From Rhyzopertha dominica (lineage: Eukaryota; Arthropoda; Insecta; Coleoptera; Bostrichidae), in contig QCXZ01000137.1 in the NCBI GenBank assembly GCA_025024175.1, forward strand, positions 75,764,680 to 75,828,679: 64,000 nt of DNA. Direction: 5' to 3'. Every line of letters begins with the position of its first letter. The stretch's first letter is position 1. Position numbers and translations under genes: made by a program. Below are positions 22,951 through 34,600 of this stretch, one piece after another. The notes under the pieces were generated by a model that was given only the letters and a program-made list of their open reading frames with translations, was not told the DNA's origin and made no database searches.

Positions 22951-25169
22951 TATAGTAATGCAACTCTCTTACCGTTTTTACAACCCTGCAATACTATTTA
23001 CCTTTCATTTACAGGCACAGTTGGAACGGCACGCGACCCCTCATAAATCAAACCCTCTTTTTGTGATTTTGCGAATTTCCATTGCCGGCTTTAAGCCGTT
23101 TTAAAACTCGTCTTTTGTTTGTGTAGTGTATATTATTCTAAGTAGTTTTTAATCATTCTGTTAATAAGAGGTTTTACATCGATCGTTTTTATTTACGTCT
23201 CAAAATCAATTGTACGTAATTTTAGATGAGTAGCAACATTATTTTGCACAAGCAAAGTATATCTAGTTATAATGAAATTTGTAATCTAACTAGACAACAT
23301 GCACATCTGAGCATTTTTTAATATGCATAGAAAAATCTCGCATTCCTAAATATTTTTATATTGATTTTTAACATTCCTGTAATATTTATATCCTGTGAAT
23401 ATGTTGAATGCTGAGCTAGCCAAAAATTATAAACAATACATTTTAATATTTTTACAATCTTTAAACTATTGGAAACATGCGATTAACGGTTAACATAACT
23501 AAATATGTAAATAAGAGACAAGTATTTTAAAAGAAAATAATAAGAATATATATTTTTTTATCTAAAGCTCTAAATACAAAAAAAATATTATCATATTATC
23601 ATCATCACTACTGTCAAATTATGAATCACTGCTAGCATCATCATTAACGTGTATTATAAAATTTTGATAATTTTGGGGATACATAGCTATTTTCAATTTC
23701 AATAACATGCTTAATACAACTTTTCCACAGTTCTTTGGTTATACTACTTACCTCTCTACGAACTAAATCTACAACTCCCGAACTTAAATGCGGACATGTG
23801 TTGTTTCTTCGTATTCCTTTTTTAAGCGTACTCCACACTAATTCAATTGGGTTTAGGATGCAATAATACGGTGGCAAACTATATGTCCATGTCCTTTCGC
23901 TAGTTCATCAACTCGATATTGTGTAGGTATGTTGAGATTTTTTTATTATTGTCAACAGATCTTTTTTGGTAACTTTTCCATCCGGAATTGTAATTTTATT
24001 CTTTTTCATGTAATCAATTATTTCTATTTTTTTTTTGTAGCTGATGTTGGTGCCTTGTTCATTAATCTTGAATGATAACTCGCATGATCCATGACTATAA
24101 CAGATCCTGGTGGTAGCCCTGGCAGTAACTGCTGCTGAAACCATGTTTCAGAAAGTGCAGAGTCGCAATGGTAGTCAGCAGAACAATTTTGAATCTGTTT
24201 CGCTGACAGTAATAAGCCATTTTCCACCCATCCATGACTTTCTCCCGTATGAAGAATTATAATTATTTGTCCTCTCGAAGGTGGTGCTTGCAGAACGCAG
24301 TTATTTGTCCCATCTGTCAGAACTGTTTTTATCAAGTCGTGGGTGTCGTACCACGTTTCATCCAAATATACGATATTACGATTTTCTTGGTGGTACCTTC
24401 TGATTTCGTTTATATAATCCCATCTTATTCTTTTTAGTCGGGTTGATTCCATTATGGACAAACGTTGGTTTAATGTACTATAATTAAATCAGTGCTCCTC
24501 AAGTATTTTCTGAACCACTTTTCGCAATAATGCAATGTCATATCCTAATTCAAAAAGTTTTAATTTCAGACTTGCCATAGTTGGAACTTTATTTTCGTTA
24601 TACATTTGATAAATCACTTTTTTTATTTCTATCCCAAGCTCTTTTGATATATTTAGAAATTTCTCCGAATTGCATGATTTTTTTGGATTGCCTTTATTTT
24701 CAATAATATCTCTCACAGTCATGTAGGGAACNCCAACCATTTCACTTGTCNCTTTTAACGGAGCACCGCACTCTTTTTTTATCAAAAAATTGTATACATT
24801 TTTTATGATTTCTTTGGCATTTTGGGTAAGGTAACGACGATTCCTCTTGTTTTCTTCAATTTGCACTTCCATATCAGCGTCAGCAACTTCCTTCTGAGCG
24901 GTACTTGGAGCAGCTTTTTCTCAAGGACGCAACATTTTTGGCTTCTCTTATCTCACGCACAGAAATACTAAGACTGGATGCTAATTTTGGTTTGACCGGT
25001 AGTGAACTTTAAGTAATCCGACCATGCTTAACCATCTTCCGAAAATCCGACCTAAATTTATGGTAATCCGGTTATTTGCGGTAACTTGTGAGAGGCCACC
25101 TGCTGTTCGAGATGAAAGATAAATTTTATTACAGGGTTGTAATAACGGTAAGAGAGTCGCATTACTATA
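22951..25169 (-). mobile_element. 2.2-kb DDE transposon with 38-bp terminal inverted repeats, nested in an older copy
   Basis: The left end, tatagtaatgcaactctctt followed by accgtttttacaaccctg (22951-22989), is the reverse complement of the right end at 25132-25169 (cagggttgtaataacggtaa then gagagtcgcattactata), with only a few mismatches. The ends are bounded by TA, as expected for Tc1/mariner-superfamily targets. The interior carries a minus-strand transposase (23644-24872). Sequence on both flanks (22520-22860 and 25186-25310) belongs to an older, related element in the same orientation, so this copy inserted into it. Confidence 0.75.
23644..24872 (-). pseudogene. DDE_3-type transposase, frameshifted
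   Basis: The N-terminal part (24872-24489) begins MEVQIEENKRNRRYLTQNAK and has a helix-turn-helix-like MTVRDIIENKGNP segment. It contains two N bases (24732, 24751). The catalytic part has RNIVYLDETWYDTHD (first Asp), then SVIVMDHASYHS (second Asp, with the usual Asn changed to His), then PPYYCILNPIELVWSTLKK (Glu). The frame breaks near 24475 (TAA between HTH and catalytic blocks), near 24035 in a poly-T run (K-K-K), and near 23890. The C-terminus after ENSYVSP is short and acidic. The family fits the IS630-Tc1-mariner DDE_3 superfamily. The breaks are few, so the element is probably fairly young. Confidence 0.8.
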
Positions 25170-25185
25170 AATATGGCGACGGCTG

Positions 25186-25310
25186 TTTCATAAACCACGT
25201 CTCAAACAGTGTCCTGATGATAGTCAGCAGAACAATTTTTTGTGTTACTTACTGACAAAAGAAGTCCGTTTTGGGCCTATCCATTACTTCCATGGCTTAT
25301 TCAGTCTGTG
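25186..25310 (-). mobile_element. Right part of the older DDE transposon split by the 22.95-25.17 kb element
   Basis: ctgtttcataaaccacgtct, then caaacagtg, gatagtcagcagaacaattt and ccgttttgggcctatccatt, are the reverse complement of the transposase centre of the 61-kb copy (encoding NELLL...KNCSANYR...SLFETWF, about 61380-61500). The orientation is the same as 22520-22860, so the two parts are one disrupted copy. The catalytic C-terminal half between them is missing. Confidence 0.7.
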
Positions 25311-26055
25311 TTTTAAAAATACTCAAATACTTATGTGGATTCCATAGTACATTAAACTTTTCTATTTATATATAAATATAAATTGAATACCTGCACTGCT
25401 GAAGAATGTCAAAAAATAACAGTAAATTTCTGAACAGAATAATCCAATTTTATTATTAAGTTCTTCAACAAATTTAAATCTGTAAATCCCTTTTATTTCA
25501 TTAACATACTTACCTAATAACTCAACTAATTTTGAAGAACTACAAAATATATCATATGAAGGTACAATATTTTTAATAAGAAACTGTATTTAAAATAAAT
25601 CATGATAGAGTACAAAGAGAGAACTAGGAAGTTTTGTTCGTACCAAAGATTTATTTTGATAATGACACAATTTTAGTTACAAGATCATCCATCATCATCA
25701 AAGATATTTCCTATGTAATTCATAAAAAACACCAACTTTAAATAACACTTTAAAAAAGACAAACTCTAATGGTTTGATAATAAACTAGTATAATTTTTGT
25801 GAAGATATAATAACAAACACCATACAGTTGCATACATATTATTAAAATCACATGGCATGCTTAAATTATATATTAATTTTACTGTATAATTAAAATTTGC
25901 ACAAATTGGTTAATTGCTATAAAATGTAAAGAAGTCCTTATGTCAGCATTCTACCATAAAAATCGTGCTTATAAAAGTAGAATTGCCACTATTGTTTACT
26001 ACATTTGCTATCACATTATTATTTTCTTAACTATTAGTCGTATATCTTATATCAC
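25310..26055. other. AT-rich 3' flank of the minus-strand membrane-protein gene
   Basis: No ORF is supported. Several tttatt motifs (AATAAA on the minus strand, e.g. near 25650) could serve as poly(A) signals for the gene at 26.06-26.92 kb, but none is clearly the right one. Confidence 0.4.
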
Positions 26056-26058
26056 AAG

Positions 26059-26923
26059 TTAATCGTTCATTCCAGACCACATGTAACCTGTAAAAAGTTA
26101 TGATAAGTATACTGAAATTTCCTCTTTGCATTATAATAATACCATCATAAAATGAGTAGCGATATGCATAAACACCTGCCCCCATTATAGCTAGAACCAT
26201 GAAGCAATTTAATATGAATATTACAAACAGTCTGGTAGCACCAAGCAGCATAGCAATAGCTGGCATCATAAGGTATAAACTTGGTGTCTGGCAGCATAAA
26301 TCGTCTAAACCTGTTGTATCTTCGACACCGACCAGTTCCAGCCACCCAATAATACTGTAACTCTTTGATATGTCTATGCTAAAGTGAACCATTGTAACTA
26401 TATCTAAAAGAATAAGAGAGGTCGCCACAACCACCCAAGGAAAGTAAAATATTCCAGAAAGGACGTCCCTCATACTCATACATGTACCGACGAGTAGTGC
26501 TACTGCTGTGATTATCCACAACTCATGTAGTACCAAATAAGCTATCATGTAATTACGAACTTGCCATCGATAGTATGATTCACTTGGAAAATTCACTCTG
26601 TCTAATAATGCTTCGATGGTACTCTTTGCTTTATGTACTGTTGCATAATGGGAGTTGTCTTCTATATTCCTGAAATGTTGTTCTGTTTCCGAGCATTGAG
26701 TTGGGTAATATTTATGTAGTATGCTGCCAGCATAGATGTCTTGCAGGGTGCCACAGCGCTCAGTATAAAAATATGTTACATATAAGAAAAACGTCAGATT
26801 TGTTGGTGGAATTTGACAGTCTTGTAAGGCCAGTCCAAATGACGTTAGCCCTATGTGAACGCTTGACTGGATAATGGAAAAGATTGCTGCAAAAATGCAG
26901 TTGTAGTAGTTGCCACAGCACAT
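26059..26923 (-). CDS. Four-helix membrane protein of unknown function
   Basis: This is a minus-strand coding exon. ATG at 26923 (MCCGNYYNCIFAAIF) is preceded in frame by a stop at about 26961 (tga), but cag|tccagctgcc just upstream could be a splice acceptor, so a 5' exon may exist. Predicted membrane segments by hydrophobicity: residues 10-33, 125-149, 155-179 and 217-252. A Cys-containing loop (about 34-120) lies between helices 1 and 2, and another (CCQTPS) lies before helix 4. A 55-bp GT-AG intron (26142-26088) is in correct phase and would join exon 26923-26143 to 26087-26059, giving 269 aa ending YDGYMWSGMND. Reading straight through instead gives 298 aa ending IRYTTNS at 26027. I favour the spliced form because introns of 52-76 bp occur in the neighbouring genes. 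I do not recognise the family; it looks like an insect tetraspan of unknown role. Confidence 0.7.
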
Positions 26924-27111
26924 GCCTGAGTTGTCGCATTTGGCAGCTGGACTGTCAAGTCAAAGTTACATACAGCTACTTGACAAAGGAAAAAATGTGT
27001 GATGATTCTATGTTCCTGTTGTGCACTTAGTTTACAATTTACATTTCTACAATATGTATTTTAATTTGTTTGCAATGCTGAATATTTACCTTTACTTATT
27101 ATAGAATGATA

Positions 27112-27237
27112 TTCAATTGTTTTTTTTTGTAAACACCATCAAATTGTTCTCAAAGAATCAAGAAACTTTCCCATTTAAACCACTATGCTATAATTTTAAA
27201 TAAAAAAGTTAGCTATTGTAGACTGTTTCGTGAACAC
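27112..27237 (+). repeat. Direct repeat, copy 1
   Basis: The stretch ttcaattgtttttttttgta, aacaccatcaaattgttctc ... aaaaaagttagctattgtag ... gaacac recurs 288 bp downstream with about 10 differences over 126 bp. Confidence 0.85.
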
Positions 27238-27399
27238 AAATTATATTACCTGTAATATCTCAAAAACAAATGTCTGTAGGGTAGTGGTACCTTAGTACTT
27301 TTTTAATTAGTTTGACGCCTTTAATCTAGCGCACTATAAAAAAATGTGGTCGTTCTATTTAAAATACAAACTTGTAGTTAATATTTTTGACAGATGACG

Positions 27400-27525
27400 T
27401 TCAATTGTTTTTTTTGTAAACACCATCAAATTCTTCTCGAAAAATCAAGAAACTTTCCCCTTTAAACCACTATTCTACTATTTCAAATAAAAAAGTTAGC
27501 TATTGTAGTCTGTTAGCTTGAACAC
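27400..27525 (+). repeat. Direct repeat, copy 2
   Basis: Second copy of the 126-bp unit. It continues into caccctgtata, a TACAGGGTG-type terminus seen at the ends of many insect DNA transposons. The pair therefore probably derives from a fossil element with internal duplication, or from two insertions. Confidence 0.8.
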
Positions 27526-28656
27526 CCTGTATACGCAAAAGAAACAAATTTTTTACTTTACTTGAAACAAGTAAAAAAAACTTGTACAATTAATAAGTAA
27601 TGTTTTGAATAATTTGTACTTTTATTTATTTCAAATAACATGTCTTATTAATTACACTTATAATACCTATTTTTTAATACAGTGGTAAATAAACTGTGGC
27701 TTGGGTGAATGTAAATCATCCATACAGAGTGACATTATAACATTTTAAATGTAAAATGGAATACACTACCCATCACTAAGAAGTAAAAGCATATGTATAT
27801 AGAGAGTATACACAACCACATAATATACACCTGAAGAATTTGCTAATAAATTACTTTAGTTTGCTGTATTCGTTTTTCATTGCATCATATTTATGTTACA
27901 TCTTAGAATCTAGGTTATACATTATCGTTATTACACTAAATGACTCTTTGGTCTTTTGGAATAAATATACTGCTCGAACCCACATCTAGTATACATCTGT
28001 ACCTACTTACACTGTTGAAAACAAATAATGGCTAGCACAAACCACAAAGACTACACAATACAATGCCGCCACTTTTTATTTACAAAACGCATATAAATAA
28101 TTGTTATATGTATATTGAGCCAATAAATTTTTAGTTGAATTAATAAGCCTGTAAAATAAACCAAACAAAAAAAAACAATTTTTTTTTAAGTCAATCTAAA
28201 ATTAAAGCAATTGAATGTCTCATCAATCAAGTGTTTTGCAGGAAGTAAAAATTTACTTAAATGCACGAAAATTATAATGTTAGTTCAAGAGAATGCAGCT
28301 TTTATTTTGTCCACATGAGATAATCGTGTTCAGTCCAAACAAATTTCCAAAATAAAATTTTGTTTGCAATTAGAAAGCCATTATGCTAGAAACATATAAA
28401 TACCATTGATTTAAACACCATTCTTCTTCAAGCACATAAATTTGTCTAAGAGTAATTATTTTCTTTAAACAAACATTTTTAGGTATACAGATTCTTATAT
28501 TAATTCATTTTGTCTGTGAACTTGAAAAAGAAATGTTATATCTAAAATTACAGTTGCACTCCTGTGTATAATTTGCCAAGCTTAAAATTTCGTTTCATTT
28601 CAAAAAAGAAATTTATTCTGTTTCATGCAACTTCAATTCTTTCTTTTTTCTTGCAG

Positions 28657-31600
28657 ATGGCTTCCCTTCCTCATTCAACTTCACGCAACAACAACTACAC
28701 AAGCACCGATTCAGATGACTCTGACTCCAACAGTGCCATGTTAGCATCCTGCAGTTTGCAGGAGATCCGAGAAGAAGACTTAGCCGCCATATTGCCGGAC
28801 CAGCAAGACTGTGATGCTTTTGGTGGTTTTGATGGTCGAACTGACAAGAACTCTGTACAAACAGGGGATGCATCGGGTTCGGACATGGAACTTCCTCAGC
28901 AGGCCGTCAATGCATTGATACAGAGAACTACAGAAAGCTCCAGCGAATCAGAATCTCACCCTCCACCCAATCCGAGCACGTTATGTGCTAACAGTTTATT
29001 GCAGCAGTTCGTTGCACAAACTCAGCTACTCAATAACGCACCTTGTACAGGAGCACCTCAAGACGGTACTGTCACTTGCCCATCCCTTCAACAACCTGAG
29101 GGAAATGCAGCTTTACAAAGTAAAGACAAAGAGGCAGTTAAGCGGAAACGAGGCAGACCGAAGAAAAGCAAGGTGGACGATAAAGGGTCTGTTAAACAGA
29201 CGGTCAAGGGTGAGTTTTGTGCCAATCCGAATGTTTCACCTGATTCTGGGATACAAAACAGTCCGGATCACGTCTCCAGCCCGGAATCGAGTCCTCTTCC
29301 AAATTCGAAGTTAAAGTACAATAATGATGTAGAAGTCAAACAAAATGGTGTAACGAACAACAAATCTCAGCATTCGAATAAGAACAACGGTGATGCGAAA
29401 TCAGTAACTGCGAATAAGCCTAGTAGCCCTGCGAGTAAAATTAAGGAGCAAAACAAACTACCGGTTACATCAAACAGGTTTGATCGATTGCTTTATGCAA
29501 ATGCAGATCGAGTGTTGTATCCTCCAAGGAGAAAGGCTGGAAGACCACCAATAAACAGAAAAGGGCCAGGGAGACCACCAAAACATAAAACATTCACAAA
29601 TCCGTATGCAGAAACTAAAAATTGTAAACCCAGTGAAACTGACAAATCTGCTTTAAAACCTTCCAATAAGGTGTCCAATGAAAAAAGTGCAGCTAAAACA
29701 AACAAGGTGAAGAAAGCAAGTGGCAACACACGTGATAAAGATATAGTTCAATTAACTTCGAATACTAACAGTCTTAGTTTAGGGAAGGCCGAAACCAAAG
29801 TGAACGGTGCTAAAGATGTGACACATAAAAAAACAAAATCAAAATTATTATTTGAAATATGCGAACGTGTTAGTAAACGTCTTGAACTAAATAACAAGTA
29901 CTCACAAAAATCACAAGAAAACACTAAACAAGCTGCGTATGCAGCTCATCACAAACCACCAACTTTAAAAACGAGGAAGAATCGCTTCGTACTAGAAAAC
30001 AAAAACAAGTTAAGCAACGTGAAGGAGCAATACACTACTCTGAAGAATGCCAAGCTCATGCACAGCAAACATAAGCACAAGAAACATAAGAAGTGCAAAT
30101 TTAAAATATTAAAACCTCTTTCTGCCCCTACAGCAGATCCAAAAATCAACCTGGAAGTAGAAAAGTTAATAGCCGATTTTATCAGACTTTGTTGCATTAG
30201 TTCTTCTAAACCAGCCAAAGAAAACATTCCAGAAATCGTAAAGGCATTTAAGAAAGTTTCCAAGAAACGAAAAACCTCCGACTACAATGACAGAAAAAAG
30301 AAAAAACAGACCATCAGCAGTACTCTCAATAACGAGACGAGTTCAAACGAGCAAAGATTGCCCCTAAAGAAAAGGCATTACCACTTATCAGCAAGCAATG
30401 AAACTAAACCAGAGAGCACCGTCAGTGGGCCTGTACCTGAAGTGAAAGTTGAAACTAAAGCTAAAACCGGTGTAGCAAAAGCTAACACTGCAAAAACCGA
30501 AATTGGCAAACCATCAACTCCTAGTGCACCAAAGTACATTCCAGTTATCAAATCGCCCAATACTGCAGTTAAAACGACCATCAACAACAATGAATATGAA
30601 GTAAGCAGTGCCAAAACAGCAGCAGTGGGATCACACATAGATGAAGCCATCGAAGCCTGCATTACTCGATATTCCTCCAAAGAAGAAGCAAAATCTATTG
30701 CGAAACATCCAAAAGTGGAGATGTCACCTCCAAAACAAGAAAAAGTTGGCACCACCATGGCTGCTACGACACCAAAGAAGCGGCACCGTTTAGAAATCGC
30801 CTCATCAGCAGAGAAGGAAACATCTAATATTAAAATTGAACAAACAACTCCTGATTTTTCACAAGAGAAGGAAAAAATTGAAGCTGTCAAAGCGAAGGGC
30901 AAAACTAACCTTGAAAGTGTAGTCACAGAGCTAAAAATGAAAAAGCATCTCACTAACAAAACTACCGAAGGAAGCCAGAAGAAGGTAGACAAAAAGAGTG
31001 ATGTTGCCCAAATAATAACAAGAAAGAAGAATCGATTGGAAGATCTAACATCCACTTTGGCATCAAAAATAAATTCACCCGTGACTGAGGTGTCTGAAAC
31101 ACAGAAACGTAAGAAGGATTCCGTTAAAGTAGAAGAAGTTGGTCGTGATTCTGTTATCAAATACCCAGCATGTAAAAAAGCTAAACCTGCAGAAATGGAG
31201 AAACTAGACTTCATTGATGCCAAACCAACTGGCATCTTTATGCCAACTGTCGATTTAGAAGTATTAATTCCGTCTTCTAAAGTAACAGCACCACCCACAG
31301 AAGAAAAGGATGTAAAACCTCTCGTGAAGGAAATTGAGGAAAAATCTCCTCCAACAGACAAACCTTTAGAAGACATAAAACCACCAGTTCGTTTACTAAA
31401 AGGTGCCCAAACTGCTGAAGTAACAAAAAGAAAAGTAAGGAAACGAAGACCAATTAATCGAACCGGTTTCCCTAGTGCTAAGAAGAAGAAAAAGCGAATC
31501 GTTGAAACTTCAGAAACGAAAGCTGAAGAGCAACCTGCTAGCGAATGTGACCGAGTGCCTAAAGACGGAGAAGAATACATCAAGTTTTTAGAAAGAACTG

Positions 31601-34600
31601 AAAACTACTACACCTCTGACAATCTTCCTCTGGGCTCTGATATGGATTCAAAGTGGGAAGCTTTAAGTGAATGTGACAGTTTACCGCAGGAAGAAAGGAC
31701 AGAAATTGAAGCTGACGATATCCGTATTGACCTAAAACATGACAGAATGAACCTACGAGCGAGAGATTCATCACCGACAACTTCCATAGACACAGTTAGC
31801 AGCAAGAGTAAAATCAAAGATAACCAGTGTAGTATAGAAGACTTGGACGACCTTCCATTGGAAGTGCGATTAAAACTGAAAGAAAAGACTGAGACAACAA
31901 AGAAATCAACTGGAAAGAGGAATTTAAGGGACATGGATAGCTTGTCCAGTCATCCCATGCACAAGAGGAGGTTTAGGGATATCAGCCCCGCCAGTAGTGT
32001 GGAACATTTTGGTGTCGCAAAGAGGCTGCGAGAAGAGAGGGCTTCTGCTTCTAGTGATGAAGCAAAGAGGAATCGTAAAGTGCCAAGGTGGAGGAAGAAA
32101 TACCTGGTAGCTGGATTGTTTTCCGATTACTACAAGGAGGGAGAGTAAGTAGATTTTATTCCGAAATTACTTATATTGTAGTGTTTGCATAGTTTTCTTA
32201 AATTTTGAATTAAATGATAGTAGTTATGTCCATTATCAGGGTGATTTGGTACTTTATTTTGAGAATTAAGAATGTTGATGTTTTAAGCATTTAGATTGTA
32301 TTTCCGTGTGTCACTAATACAAACTGAAATGAGAAGACTTGGAGATCATCACTTTGTATGTACTATTACATTAGACACTTTTTATCACTAATGTTTAACT
32401 TAAATTTTTAATCCTTCAGTTCTTAGGATAATCCGTAAAACACCTGTGTTCCCATGCAGGTATTTTATATTTAGAAATAACTGTACATGATGAGCTAATC
32501 AGAAAATTGGTCAGCCTTATATGATATATCAGTAGTCGTAGAACTTTGAGGGAAAAAATACTAGTAACCAAAATTATGTACAAAATCATAGAATAGCTAT
32601 CTACAAAATTTTGGTTAACACCCCTTTATGTTTAGTATACAAACTTCTTGCTAGCATTAAACTTTTAATGTATAGAAGAACAAAAGCTGTTGGAAATAAT
32701 ACCTTGCCCATTTTCTATTCAAAATTTTCCTGCCTCTTGTACCTTTATTTGAGACATTTTATATAAAAAAAGTTTGATGCACAACCGATAGTGTAGTTTA
32801 AAGAATTTTCGAATATTAATTAAAAATTGGAGCAAACTTAATTTTTGTAATTTAGAGATTTTCTATTTCCCTCTAGCAGGTATTTTATGCAATTTTTTTT
32901 GCCAACATAGTTAAACAATTTTTTCCTAAAAGTTGAAAGGTATATGTATGTTTTTGAGCCATCTTTAAGAGAGATAATCTAAATGCACCACTAAGAAGGA
33001 AGTTAACTTTTTGGTATTATATACTGGTAACTGTGTTTTTGCTGCCTAGTTGGTACTGGTTTCTATGTATAAAAAATTAGTTTCTGATAAATCATTTTAT
33101 TCCAATAACAATAACTGCCAGTAATATCAAAACTGAATGTTATATTATGCAAGAAATAGCGAATACGTAAACTAATGGCTTTCAAACCCAATTAACCTAA
33201 AATTTTTATTGTATCTCTTATCTGCTAAACTGGTAAACTGATAAAACTCTCAATATTTCCAGTGAAACTGCTCAAAAGAAGCGCCACGACAACATCTCGA
33301 ACAAGAAGATCGTTTACAATAAATCTGAACATCCTTACGGTCTTTTACCACCACCCTACCACTGTGGAAAATATTTACGCTGTCGAAAACTACCATTCCA
33401 ATTGCCTTACGACCTCTGGTGGCAACACACCCATAATCAGTTGCCCGGACGAGATATTGTGCCCTCTTGGAATTACCGAAAGATCAGGACCAATGTCTAT
33501 AATGTCAAGACTACAACTGGTGCGTGTGAACCGCAGGCCTGCAATTGTTCAACTGTTTCTGGCTGTGGCGATGATTGCATTAACAGACTAGTACTGGCGG
33601 AGTGTCCGGCTAGCCATAAATGTAAGAATCAAAGGATTCAGAAGCACGACTGGGCGCCGGGCTTGGAAAAGTTCATGACTGAAGATAAGGTAGGTCTATT
33701 ATTGTTTTTGACAAATGTGATTTTTTTTTGTCATATTTGTGTCAATAATAATAATCTAAATGTCATTGAAATAAATTTTTCTTATATAACACTTTTGTGT
33801 TGTTTATGTAATAATTACGCAATTGCTAAAAATTCATGATTTTTTTTTGGTGAAATTTGAAATTAGTGTGTAGTATGTAGAAAGTTTTCAGCTTAAAGGT
33901 AGTTCTTTACAGTCAATGATTACAGTTTGAGCCAAAACAGAAACTGAAAATAACTTGGCAATTTATTTTTTATAGAAACTTTTCAGCATTATGTGGTTCC
34001 ACTTAATATGTGTATAATAATGACATTTTCTCTCCTTGTGTATTATGTTTAATATTTTACTATATTTTTAATGTAGGAGTATTTTCAGCCCACAGTATAA
34101 ATTGTAAGTTTTTTGTGCAAAGTAATTTATGTTTCATTCAATGTGTTTCAGAAAATCCATCTTTATTTAATAGTTCATGTTTTTCTAATTTACTATTGAC
34201 GAAAGTGGTATATGTCCATCTGTAGCAAAAATTAATGTACCTATATATTTACCTTAATTATCTCTTAATGTTAAAAGAAATTGTTTAGCGCATGTTATTG
34301 GAGATTTGGCAGAATTAGGACAAAGTCTATGAAAATCCCAGGAAGTATAAAGTATTTTTTAAGAATTCTTAAATTATCAGGGGAAAATTGTAAAGATGAA
34401 ACTATGATTTAGAACTGAATTATGAAGTATAATGATTGTATGCACCTACAGTCAATATTTATAATGTAAAATAATTTTAATACATTTAACTGTAGCAGTT
34501 AAGTTTACTATTGATACATACAAAAGGTATTTTTGGTCATTAAATTTATCCTCTAAACCTGTACATTTTGCTTGACTTGATTTTTAAAATATATGTTATG

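Larger units (their letters stand above)
26960..28656. other. Intergenic stretch and ash1 5' intron region
   Basis: AT-rich. It holds the direct-repeat pair listed separately and, at its right end, the pyrimidine-rich acceptor ttcttttttcttgcag just before the ash1 ATG. An upstream ash1 untranslated exon is therefore likely, but I could not place it. Confidence 0.5.

Noticed and set aside
28985..29314. A second plus-strand frame inside ash1 exon 1
   Set aside because: Overlapping alternative frame with no recognisable motif; the ash1 frame is continuous across the exon.
30378..31583. A 401-codon open frame on the minus strand
   Set aside because: It is wholly antisense to the long, Lys/Ser-rich ash1 exon. 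Its Ser/Leu/Phe-rich composition is what the complement of such an exon gives, and it has no domain of its own.
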